This document shows, piece after piece, positions 8,275 through 16,218 of a stretch of 64,000 nucleotides of DNA (position 1 is its first letter; each line of letters opens with the position of its first letter). The stretch lies in contig JBDNHI010000202.1 of NCBI GenBank assembly GCA_041694635.1, positions 62,001 to 126,000 of the forward strand, in the 5' to 3' direction. The position numbers and the translations under genes are program-made. Below the pieces are notes generated by a model. That model saw only the letters and a program-made list of their open reading frames with translations. It had not been told where the DNA came from and made no database searches. The stretch is from UBA969 sp041694635 (GTDB lineage: Bacteria > Planctomycetota > Planctomycetia > Gemmatales > Gemmataceae).

Positions 8275-9282
8275 ATGCGCATTGCTTTAGATGCAATGGG
8301 TGGCGATTATGCACCTGGTCCGATCATTGCTGGCGCCCTTCAGGCTATTCAAACTGACCCAGAACTTTCTGTAGTATTGGTGGGGGATAAAGCACAAATT
8401 GACCCCTTACTTGAGGGAAAGTATGATTTGGGGCGTCTTAGGGTTTTTCATTGCTCTCAAAGCATTGGAATGGAAGAATCCCCGGTCGATGGTTTGAGAA
8501 AAAAGCCCGATAATTCCATTTCGCGCTGTTGGCAACTTCTGGGCCAAAATGAAGTTGATGGTATCGTTAGTGCTGGAAACACCGGTGCTATGGTTGCAGG
8601 CGGTATGTTCACAAGGCGCTTTTTGAAAAATGTCAGACGTCCTGGAATTGCCGCGGTTATGCCAACAAAAAAAGGCCTTTGCGTTGTTATTGATGTTGGT
8701 GCTAATACCCAACCCAAAGCGGAACATCTTTATCAGTATGGAGTTATGGGTAGCATTTTTGCGCGTAGAATTCTCGGTCGAGAGCATCCCAAGGTTGGTT
8801 TAATGAATGTTGGTTCCGAAGAAGCAAAAGGTAATAGCTTAGCTAAAGAAACACTTACTCTTTTTAACTCTAGCCCCTTGCAATCTAGCTTTATAGGTAA
8901 TATTGAAGGCCGGGATATTCATCAAGGCGTAGCCGATGTTGTGGTTTGCGATGGTTTTGTAGGAAATGTTGTGCTTAAGGTTTGTGAGGGACTTTATCAG
9001 TATTTAATGGAAGTTACCTATCAAGAAATTATGTCGGTGCTAAAAGATGAGAAAGACCTAGCAAAGAAAGCTTTTAAAAATTTAGCAACCCAATATGATT
9101 ATAGCGAATTCGGTGGAGCACCTCTATTAGGAATCGATGGAGTATGCATTATTTGCCACGGTAGTTCCAAAGACCTTGCCATAAAAAATGCTTTAGTATT
9201 GGCTGCGAAATATGCGAGGCTTAAACTTAACGACCTAATTGTTAGCGAGCTTGAAATGACCCCCTCTGTTGGGGTTAGCTAG
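8275..9282 (+). CDS. plsX: Phosphate acyltransferase PlsX
   Basis: PlsX converts acyl-ACP and phosphate to acyl-phosphate, the first step of phospholipid synthesis in most bacteria. It acts at the inner face of the membrane. The 335-residue length is normal. The start MRIALDAMGGDYAPG is diagnostic. SAGNTGAMVA near residue 100, GLMNVGSEEAKGN and CDGFVGNVVLK near residues 220-235 are further family motifs, and FGGAPLLGIDGVCIICHG appears near the end. It lies in the rpmF-plsX-fabD-acpP-fabF run, so it is probably expressed with fatty acid synthesis genes. Confidence 0.95.
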   Translation: MRIALDAMGGDYAPGPIIAGALQAIQTDPELSVVLVGDKAQIDPLLEGKYDLGRLRVFHCSQSIGMEESPVDGLRKKPDNSISRCWQLLGQNEVDGIVSAGNTGAMVAGGMFTRRFLKNVRRPGIAAVMPTKKGLCVVIDVGANTQPKAEHLYQYGVMGSIFARRILGREHPKVGLMNVGSEEAKGNSLAKETLTLFNSSPLQSSFIGNIEGRDIHQGVADVVVCDGFVGNVVLKVCEGLYQYLMEVTYQEIMSVLKDEKDLAKKAFKNLATQYDYSEFGGAPLLGIDGVCIICHGSSKDLAIKNALVLAAKYARLKLNDLIVSELEMTPSVGVS

Positions 9283-9330
9283 ATTCTGATCAGGAATTGA
9301 TCCAATACTGAGTAGAAGGAGTCTGATCGG

Positions 9331-10236
9331 ATGGGATCCGTAGCATTTTTATTTCCCGGCCAAGGGGCTCAATATCTAGGAATGGCATCATCCTTATGTG
9401 ATAAATTTAGCCCAGCTTTACTTCGGTTTCAGCAAGCGTCTGAGGTTCTTGGCTACAACTTACTTGATATTTGTAAAAATGGACCCTTAGAAAAGTTGAA
9501 TTCTACCGAGGTTAGTCAACCTGCAATTTATGTTGCTAGTTTAGCCTGTCTTGATTTTTTAAATTTTGAAAATCCCTCTGCTGCAGAAAGTTGCAAGGTT
9601 TCTGCAGGCCTTAGCCTGGGCGAATACACCGCTTTGACCTTTGCTGGTTCTATAAACTTCGAAGATGGTATCAAGTTGGTAAAAGAGCGTGGTAAGGCTA
9701 TGCAGGCGGCATCTGAGAAGACCGCTAGCGGAATGATAAGTGTTATTGGAGCTGAAAAAAATCAAGTTTTACAATTATGCTTAGAAGCTGGAACTATTGG
9801 GTTAATTCAAATCGCTAATTTTCTTTGCCCAGGAAATATTGTGGTTTCGGGTGATGCAACTGCTTGTGATTTCCTTGAAAAAATCGCCTTAAACAAAGGC
9901 ATTAAGACGATAAGACTTAGTGTCGCTGGGGCTTTTCATACCCCTATTATGGAACCCGCAGTAAGTCGTTTGGTTAAAATTCTTGCTAATACTAATATAA
10001 ATGCTACAAAAATTAATGTTCTTGCAAATGTAGATGCTTTAGAGCATTCTGATTCAGCGAGTATTAGAAATAAATTGGCGCTTCAGGTTGTTCACCCAGT
10101 TCTTTGGGAAGATTCTATGAGAAAAATACTGGATTCTGGTGTAGAAAAGCTTTACGAAGTAGGACCAGGGCGGGTTCTTGCTGGCCTTGCTAAAAGGATC
10201 AATAGAAAAATCGAGATTACTAATATTCTGGCATAA
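9331..10236 (+). CDS. fabD: Malonyl CoA-acyl carrier protein transacylase
   Basis: FabD moves malonyl groups from CoA to ACP to feed fatty acid elongation. The 301-residue protein shows FPGQGAQYLGM at the start, the nucleophile in GLSLGEY (Ser95), and the catalytic AFHTPIM (His203). An ATG at 9331 has GAAGGAGT upstream. It follows plsX by 48 bp and precedes acpP by 155 bp. The latter gap contains a small GGGC-TTTAT-GCCC hairpin at about 10355-10367, which could be a weak processing or attenuation site before acpP. Confidence 0.94.
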   Translation: MGSVAFLFPGQGAQYLGMASSLCDKFSPALLRFQQASEVLGYNLLDICKNGPLEKLNSTEVSQPAIYVASLACLDFLNFENPSAAESCKVSAGLSLGEYTALTFAGSINFEDGIKLVKERGKAMQAASEKTASGMISVIGAEKNQVLQLCLEAGTIGLIQIANFLCPGNIVVSGDATACDFLEKIALNKGIKTIRLSVAGAFHTPIMEPAVSRLVKILANTNINATKINVLANVDALEHSDSASIRNKLALQVVHPVLWEDSMRKILDSGVEKLYEVGPGRVLAGLAKRINRKIEITNILA

Positions 10237-10391
10237 TCTCCAAATTAATATGGACTGATTTTGCAGGAATGATAAATAGGATGGATAAGATGGCTTGCTC
10301 GGGCCTGTCAGTTGTGTTACTTAGTTTTTATCTTGTTGTTTAGTTAATTTTTATGGGCTTTATGCCCTGAGGTTTTTGGAGGTATAGTGCC

Positions 10392-10634
10392 GTGGCTTCT
10401 GTCGAAGAAAGAGTTATCGACATCGTTTGTGAATCCTTGGCTGTTGATCGAAGTCAGGTTTCTCGAACCACTTCTTTTCAAGAAGATGTAGGTGCAGATT
10501 CACTTGATGTGGTCGAATTGGTAATGGAACTCGAAGAAGAATTTGAAATTCAAATTCCTGATGAGCAAGCCGCCAAAATTCGTACCGTGGGCGAAGCAAT
10601 TGAATACATCGAAAAGGAGCAAGCCAAAAAATGA
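10392..10634 (+). CDS. acpP: Acyl carrier protein
   Basis: An 80-residue acidic ACP that carries growing acyl chains on a phosphopantetheine arm. The attachment site is the serine in GADSLDVVELVM (Ser37), followed by the acidic helix EEEFEIQIPDE. The start is GTG at 10392, with GGAGG nine bases upstream. Its TGA overlaps the fabF start (ATGA), so translation of the two is probably coupled. The position between fabD and fabF supports a housekeeping role rather than a specialised carrier. Confidence 0.95.
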   Translation: MASVEERVIDIVCESLAVDRSQVSRTTSFQEDVGADSLDVVELVMELEEEFEIQIPDEQAAKIRTVGEAIEYIEKEQAKK

Positions 10635-11866
10635 CCCGGCGAGTTGTCATTACCGGGCTTGGTACTGTCAATTCATTAAGTAAGGAAATCTCAACTTTTT
10701 GGGATTTCCTTTGTGCAGGACGCAGCGGTGTCAGCCTAATAGAACAGTTTGATACTTCCGCCTTCAAAGTTCATTTTGCAGGGGAGGTTAAAAACTTTAA
10801 TCCTGAAGATTACCTTGATGGTAAAACCGCAAAACGACTAGACAGATTTTCCCAGTTTGCCCTTGTTGCTGCTATTTCAGCTGTAAAAGATTCCAACATT
10901 GATTTCTCAATTGGTGATCCTTTTCGCTACGGAGTAATTATTGGTAGTGGCATCGGCGGCCTTAACGAATTTGAAGAACAGCATGTTCGGTATATGACAA
11001 AAGGTCCTGATCGTATCAGCCCTTTTGTCATTCCTAAAATGATTGCTAATTCTGCTGCTGGGAATGTTTCCATTCATTTTAACTTAATGGGGCCTAATAC
11101 TGTTGTCTCCACGGCTTGTGCGTCTGCTGCTCATGCTCTTGGGGATGCTTTGCGTACCATTCAGTATGGCTATGCCGATGTTATGGTGGCAGGTGGGTCT
11201 GAAGCTGCAATTGCACCTATGGGGCTTGGCGGTTTTATTGCGGCAAAAGCTGTTTCCCACAGAAATAGCGACCCCACAACTGCTAGTAGGCCTTTCGATA
11301 AAGATCGTGACGGGTTCGTTTTAAGTGAAGGGTCTGGCATTGTTGTTCTTGAAGAATACGAACACGCACGGAAGCGGGGCGCAAATATTTATGCAGAATT
11401 GCTTGGTTGTGGCAGTACCGCAGATGCTTACCATATCACTGCTCCAAACCCCGAAGCAGTAGGAGCTGCAAAAGCTATTGAACTTGCTGTTCGTGATGCA
11501 AAACTAAACCCAGATCAAATCGATTATGTCAATGCGCATGGTACCAGTACCCCTTTGGGGGATGAAGCTGAAACCAAAGCGCTTAAAATGGTATTTAAAG
11601 ACCATGCCAAGAAATTTGTGGTTAATAGCACCAAGAGTATGATCGGCCATACCTTGGGTGCAAGTGGTGGTATAGAACTTATTGCCTGCGCTCTTTCGAT
11701 CAAGTACGGCGTAGTGCATCCAACCATTAATTTGCAAACTCCAGATCCAAATTGTGACCTTGATTATGTTCCCAACTTCGCAAGAAATGTAAAAGTTCGC
11801 TATGCGATTTCCAATAGTTTTGGCTTTGGTGGACATAATTGCAGTTTAGTGCTAGGCCATATTTAG
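10631..11866 (+). CDS. fabF: 3-oxoacyl-ACP synthase II
   Basis: FabF condenses malonyl-ACP with acyl-ACP to extend fatty acids. At 411 residues it has the complete Cys-His-His triad: STACASAAH (Cys163), NAHGTSTPLGD (His303) and KSMIGHTLGASGG (His340). The C-terminal SNSFGFGGHN loop is intact. It overlaps acpP by four bases and closes the fatty-acid cluster. A second, more divergent ketosynthase occurs at 32098-33309 in a different context, which suggests that this copy is the housekeeping enzyme. Confidence 0.95.
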   Translation: MTRRVVITGLGTVNSLSKEISTFWDFLCAGRSGVSLIEQFDTSAFKVHFAGEVKNFNPEDYLDGKTAKRLDRFSQFALVAAISAVKDSNIDFSIGDPFRYGVIIGSGIGGLNEFEEQHVRYMTKGPDRISPFVIPKMIANSAAGNVSIHFNLMGPNTVVSTACASAAHALGDALRTIQYGYADVMVAGGSEAAIAPMGLGGFIAAKAVSHRNSDPTTASRPFDKDRDGFVLSEGSGIVVLEEYEHARKRGANIYAELLGCGSTADAYHITAPNPEAVGAAKAIELAVRDAKLNPDQIDYVNAHGTSTPLGDEAETKALKMVFKDHAKKFVVNSTKSMIGHTLGASGGIELIACALSIKYGVVHPTINLQTPDPNCDLDYVPNFARNVKVRYAISNSFGFGGHNCSLVLGHI

Positions 11867-11914
11867 TTAGAAATGTTTTTAAGTTAAACTTTCTAAGTTT
11901 CATCGGATTTTTAA

Positions 11915-12709
11915 ATGAAATCCAAACCTGGCGATCAATATTTTTCTGATTTTGATAGAATTAATCGTGAAAAATTATTTCACGATGGACAAGCTGCAAA
12001 TCGAGTTCATACTTTTTCTGCCTCAACAAATTTTCTTTTTACTAATGAACAGTACTTAGACCACGAACCTTGGGTAAGGCCTGCGATTTTGAAGTTGGGA
12101 AGTCTTCGCGGTAAAAAAATACTTGATCTGGGTTGTGGTCACGGTATGGCAGCGGTTTTGTTCGCCCGATCTGGGGCAACCGTTGTCGCAATTGATGTTT
12201 CTCAAGGTTATTTGCAAGAAGCAGAAAACAGAGCAATTTCCAATGGTGTAAACCTCAATCTCTTGGCAGCTTGTGCGGAAATGCTTCCCTTTAAAAATGA
12301 TTCTTTTGATTTGATTTGGGGAAATGCTATTTTGCATCACTTAGATTTGAATTTTGCTGCCAAGGAAATATTGCGTATCCTTATGCCCGGAGGAAAAGCT
12401 ATTTTTTGCGAACCTATAGCGCTCTCCCCGTTAAGTCGTTGGATTCGAAATTTGGCGTCTGCAAAACAAAATCACAAACATACCCAAGACGAAGACCCCT
12501 TAAACTTGCTTGCCTTAATGCAATTAAAGAAAATTTGTCCGAATATGAGTTGGCAAGGAAGCCAATTTTTGGGACTTATTCCTAGATTATTGAAGCTGAA
12601 CTGGCTCTATCCTCCTTTTGATCTTATAGACAGATTTTTTTGTAGGAATTCTTTGTTTTACAATCGACTTTGCAGGTATGCTATAATGGAGATTACGAAA
12701 CTTATTTAA
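11915..12709 (+). CDS. Class I SAM-dependent methyltransferase
   Basis: A 264-residue methyltransferase of the Methyltransf_11 type. Motif I is KILDLGCGHGMAA (about residues 65-77), followed by the acidic residue in VVAIDVS and a post-motif FDLIWGNAILHHLD (about residues 130-145). PGGKAIFCEP lies beyond. The N-terminal 50 residues are extra, and the C-terminal 80 residues are hydrophobic and aromatic-rich, which hints at a lipid or quinone-like substrate. The real substrate is unknown. It follows fabF on the same strand by 48 bp. Confidence 0.8.
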   Translation: MKSKPGDQYFSDFDRINREKLFHDGQAANRVHTFSASTNFLFTNEQYLDHEPWVRPAILKLGSLRGKKILDLGCGHGMAAVLFARSGATVVAIDVSQGYLQEAENRAISNGVNLNLLAACAEMLPFKNDSFDLIWGNAILHHLDLNFAAKEILRILMPGGKAIFCEPIALSPLSRWIRNLASAKQNHKHTQDEDPLNLLALMQLKKICPNMSWQGSQFLGLIPRLLKLNWLYPPFDLIDRFFCRNSLFYNRLCRYAIMEITKLI

Positions 12710-12727
12710 CGATTTCTGAGTGATTCG

Positions 12728-13411
12728 ATGAAGGCTATTCAATTAATTCCCGATGCTCTGGTTGTAAAATCCTTAAAACAAGGATTTTCTTCTTTTTGTT
12801 TTCCTGTTCAAGCTTTCTTGTTTTTATTTCTTTTGATTCTTTGTTTGTTTACTTGTGTTGATGATTTATCTTCTTTTAAAATTGATTTAACTTCGCATGT
12901 TTCAAGTAACTCTTATAACGATATTCTTAAACTTGATCTTAATGATGCAGGGGTAGGCGAGTTTTCTCAAGTTCCAGGAATAGGGAAATCAATTGCAGGT
13001 GAGATTGTAAGTTATCGGAATTCCGTGGGAAGATTTAAAAATGTTGAGGAGATTGAAAAAATAAAAGGTATAGGTCAAAAAACTGCTGAGAAAATTCGCC
13101 CTTTTTTATTTGTATCCGAGTCCCTATTTGTTGCACCAAAAAATTTAATTCCCATATCGAAAATTATTAGTAAACCCGAATTAATCAATAAATTTAAAAG
13201 CGATCAAGAAAAACTTGACCCTAACCTCGCTTCGTTTGAAGAATTAAAAAAACTTCCTGGAATTGGTGATGTAATTGCAAAACGAATCGTCGAAAAACGC
13301 AAAGAAATGCCTTTTCGCAACGAAAATGACCTTCAGAAAGTTTCTGGTATTGGAAAAAAAACTAGCGCTAAAATTATACCTTTCTTGAAATTTCCGTTAT
13401 TCAGTCAATAA
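12728..13411 (+). CDS. ComEA-like helix-hairpin-helix protein
   Basis: A 227-residue protein with one membrane helix (about residues 25-42, Phe/Leu-rich) and two tandem ComEA-type HhH repeats. The first repeat, residues 72-130, contains DAGVGEFSQVPGIGKSIA and IKGIGQKTAEKI. The second, residues 160-225, contains ASFEELKKLPGIGDVIAK and VSGIGKKTSAKI. HhH pairs bind DNA without sequence specificity. ComEA-like proteins act in DNA uptake, and others in repair. The duplicated HhH module on a single anchor differs from classic ComEA, which has one. uvrB follows immediately, which is compatible with a DNA-handling role. Confidence 0.78.
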   Translation: MKAIQLIPDALVVKSLKQGFSSFCFPVQAFLFLFLLILCLFTCVDDLSSFKIDLTSHVSSNSYNDILKLDLNDAGVGEFSQVPGIGKSIAGEIVSYRNSVGRFKNVEEIEKIKGIGQKTAEKIRPFLFVSESLFVAPKNLIPISKIISKPELINKFKSDQEKLDPNLASFEELKKLPGIGDVIAKRIVEKRKEMPFRNENDLQKVSGIGKKTSAKIIPFLKFPLFSQ

Positions 13412-13457
13412 TGCATTAGTACAGGTGTTTTTTTTTTAACCTGAAAGCTATTTGCAT

Positions 13458-15473
13458 ATGCATCTTCCTTTTAAAATTTTAAGTAATTATCAGCCCGCTG
13501 GAGACCAACCTCGGGCAATTGATGCTTTATTGAGAGGCTTCAAGGAAGGTAAGACTGCTCAGGTTTTGCTTGGGGCAACTGGTACAGGTAAAACTTTCAC
13601 AGCTAGTCATATTATTGCACACTTAAATAAGCCTACTCTAGTGTTGGCCCATAATAAAACTCTGGCCGCCCAGTTGTATCAGGAATTTAAAACTTTCTTC
13701 CCCGAAAATGCTGTTAACTATTTTGTAAGTTATTATGATTATTACCAGCCTGAAGCTTATATCCCACAACGCGATATCTACATCGAAAAAGATGCCCAGA
13801 TTAATGAGAAAATTGATAGGCTTCGCCTGGCAGCAACTAGTGCTTTAGTAAGCAGGTCTGATGTTATCATCGTTGCAAGCGTTTCTTGTATTTATGGGCT
13901 TGGGTCTCCAAGTGATTACAAACGGATGGTTATTGCTCTTAAACGTGGGGAGTTAATTCGTAGAGAAGAGCTTTTACTTAAACTTATCGATATTCAATAC
14001 CATCGAAATGACATTGCTTTTACACGTGGAACTTTTAGAGTTCGTGGAGATGTTATTGAAATCTGGCCTGCTTCAGAGGAAATATCCATTAGGGTTGAAC
14101 TTTTTGGTGATGAAATTGAAAACCTAAGTGTTACCAATCCTCTTACTGGTGAAGTAATACAAACCAGTGATGAGTTGTTTGTCTACCCTGCTAAGCATTT
14201 TGTCACCCCAGAAAATCGAATGAAAGCTGCAATTGAAGGAATAAAAAAAGAACTTGATGAAAGACTTGAGGTTTTTAAAAAAGAAGGGAAGTTGCTTGAA
14301 GCACAGCGTTTAGCAGCAAGAACTAGATTTGATATTGAAATGCTTATGGAGACGGGTCATTGCCCAGGGGTGGAAAATTATGCCCGCTGGTTTAGTGGCA
14401 GAAATCCTGGTGAACCCCCCTACACCCTTATGGACTTTTTTCCCGATGACTTTCTAGTTGTGGTCGATGAATCTCATGTGACTATACCTCAGATTAAAGG
14501 TATGTCTGCTGGCGATTTTAGTCGGAAAACCACTTTAGTTGATCATGGGTTTAGGCTTCCTAGTGCACTTGATAACAGGCCTTTTCGTTTTGAAGAATGG
14601 GAGATGAAAGCTTCAAAAGTTTTGTTTATGTCAGCGACTCCCTCAGAATATGAACTTAATCGATGCAAAGGGGAAGTCGTTGAACAAGTGATTCGTCCAA
14701 CTGGTCTGGTGGATCCAGTCTTGCATGTGAAACCCGCAAAAGGACAAATTGCAGACCTTGCAAAAGAAATTAAAATTCGAATTGAACGCAAAGAAAGAGT
14801 TCTGGTAACAACTCTTACAAAACGAATGGCAGAAGATTTAACCCGCTTTTTTCAAGAAAATGGCGTACGGTGTAAATGGCTTCATTCAGAACTTGATGCC
14901 ATCGAGCGCATTCAGGTTCTAAGGGAATTAAGAGAAGGGGCTTTTGATGTGCTTATAGGTATAAATCTTCTGAGGGAAGGTCTTGATTTGCCAGAAGTTT
15001 CTTTAGTTGCAATTCTTGATGCCGATAAGGAAGGTTTTCTTCGCAGTGCAACTTCATTAATACAAACCATCGGGCGTGCTGCAAGGAATGTAAATGCTGA
15101 AGTTATTTTGTACGCAGACAGAATAACGGATTCGATGCATCGTGCAATGGATGAAACAAAGCGTAGAAGAGATTTGCAAACCGCTTACAATTTAGAAAAT
15201 GGCATAACACCTCAATCCGTAAAAAGTTCAATAGTAAGTCTGATTGAAGAAGAAATCAAAGCGATGGATTTTTCAAATAAAATTGTTGGAATTGAAAAAG
15301 AAGAAGATTCTAATACCCAGGAAATAATAGTGGAGTTACAAGCTCAAATGCTTAAGGCAGCAGAAGATCTTGAATTTGAAAAAGCTGCACAGTTAAGAGA
15401 TCGCATAGCAGAGATGAAGGGTGAAAAGGTAGCGGCACCACAAATTAAGAAAAAACGCTTTAAAAAACGATAA
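13458..15473 (+). CDS. uvrB: Excinuclease ABC subunit B
   Basis: UvrB is the damage-verifying helicase-like subunit of nucleotide excision repair. The roughly 671-residue protein has the Walker A LGATGTGKTFTA near residue 42, the beta-hairpin region with YYDYYQPEAYIPQRD, the DExH-type VVDESHVT, a helicase motif with QTIGRAARN, and a C-terminal UVR domain (LEFEKAAQLRDRIAEMK) that contacts UvrA/UvrC. An in-frame TTG lies at 13452; ATG at 13458 is preferred, though its ribosome-binding site is weak. The last 14 bp overlap the convergent scpA gene. Confidence 0.95.
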   Translation: MHLPFKILSNYQPAGDQPRAIDALLRGFKEGKTAQVLLGATGTGKTFTASHIIAHLNKPTLVLAHNKTLAAQLYQEFKTFFPENAVNYFVSYYDYYQPEAYIPQRDIYIEKDAQINEKIDRLRLAATSALVSRSDVIIVASVSCIYGLGSPSDYKRMVIALKRGELIRREELLLKLIDIQYHRNDIAFTRGTFRVRGDVIEIWPASEEISIRVELFGDEIENLSVTNPLTGEVIQTSDELFVYPAKHFVTPENRMKAAIEGIKKELDERLEVFKKEGKLLEAQRLAARTRFDIEMLMETGHCPGVENYARWFSGRNPGEPPYTLMDFFPDDFLVVVDESHVTIPQIKGMSAGDFSRKTTLVDHGFRLPSALDNRPFRFEEWEMKASKVLFMSATPSEYELNRCKGEVVEQVIRPTGLVDPVLHVKPAKGQIADLAKEIKIRIERKERVLVTTLTKRMAEDLTRFFQENGVRCKWLHSELDAIERIQVLRELREGAFDVLIGINLLREGLDLPEVSLVAILDADKEGFLRSATSLIQTIGRAARNVNAEVILYADRITDSMHRAMDETKRRRDLQTAYNLENGITPQSVKSSIVSLIEEEIKAMDFSNKIVGIEKEEDSNTQEIIVELQAQMLKAAEDLEFEKAAQLRDRIAEMKGEKVAAPQIKKKRFKKR

Positions 15474-16197
15474 CCTTTTGGCTCCATATAAGTTTAATAT
15501 CGCCAAAAGTTTCATCTTGTTCTGCGAAAATTGATTGCTTTTTTATAAGTTCCAGTAAAGCAAGAAATAAACCGATGAGCCGCATTTTGTGAAATGGTGG
15601 ACTAAATAATTCACGGAAAGGTAATGACTTTGCAGCCAATAATTTGTCAGATATCTCTTCTAAATAAAATTCCATTGGGGTTTGGTCAACAACTATATCT
15701 TGAGGTTGGGTTGCAAGTGTTTCTTTCATCAATCTGCCAAAAGCGCTGACCAAATCCCATAGTTCTACTTCTTGGATTGTCTTAGTAGCGTTGGTTTTTG
15801 AATCAGAAAATTGATCCGAAACAAGGCGGGGAATTTTCTGCCCCGCTGCTTCTGCCTGTTCTTCTAAAATCTCTACTGCATCCTTAAATTTCTTGTACTC
15901 TACCAATTGTCTGACGATTTCACTTCTTGGATCACCTTCTTTATTTAAGTTTACAGCCTGCCTAGGTAATAAAAGGTGACTTTTAATTTCCATTAGTTTG
16001 GTTGCCATTACCAAGAACTCTCCAGCTAAGGAGAGATCAAGGAAATGAATGACCTCAATGAAATCTCTAAATTGGTCAGCAATTTTAACGATTGAAATAT
16101 CAAGGATGTCGATTTCTTCTCGTTTTACAAGGTGCAAAAGGAGATCAAGTGGGCCATAAAAAGAATCTTGTTTAATACGGTATTCGTTATAAGTCAT
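15460..16197 (-). CDS. scpA: Segregation and condensation protein A
   Basis: ScpA is the kleisin subunit that bridges SMC heads and ScpB in chromosome condensation. The 245-residue protein begins with the typical FYGPLDLLLHLVKREEIDI and IVKIADQFRDFI, then MATKLMEIKSHLLLP. A C-terminal winged-helix-like end follows. The scpB gene that usually follows is not next to it. Instead the gene lies downstream of the kinase/tubulin-like fusion on the same strand, 21 bp away, so both could share a transcript. The start has AGGT eight bases upstream. Confidence 0.9.
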   Translation of the reverse strand: MTYNEYRIKQDSFYGPLDLLLHLVKREEIDILDISIVKIADQFRDFIEVIHFLDLSLAGEFLVMATKLMEIKSHLLLPRQAVNLNKEGDPRSEIVRQLVEYKKFKDAVEILEEQAEAAGQKIPRLVSDQFSDSKTNATKTIQEVELWDLVSAFGRLMKETLATQPQDIVVDQTPMEFYLEEISDKLLAAKSLPFRELFSPPFHKMRLIGLFLALLELIKKQSIFAEQDETFGDIKLIWSQKVIVF

Positions 16198-16218
16198 AAA
16201 AGTTACCTAAGGGAAAAG

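Noticed and set aside
10355..10367. GGGC-TTTAT-GCCC hairpin before acpP as a terminator
   Set aside because: The stem is only four base pairs, and no T-run follows immediately. It may be a minor leader structure at most.
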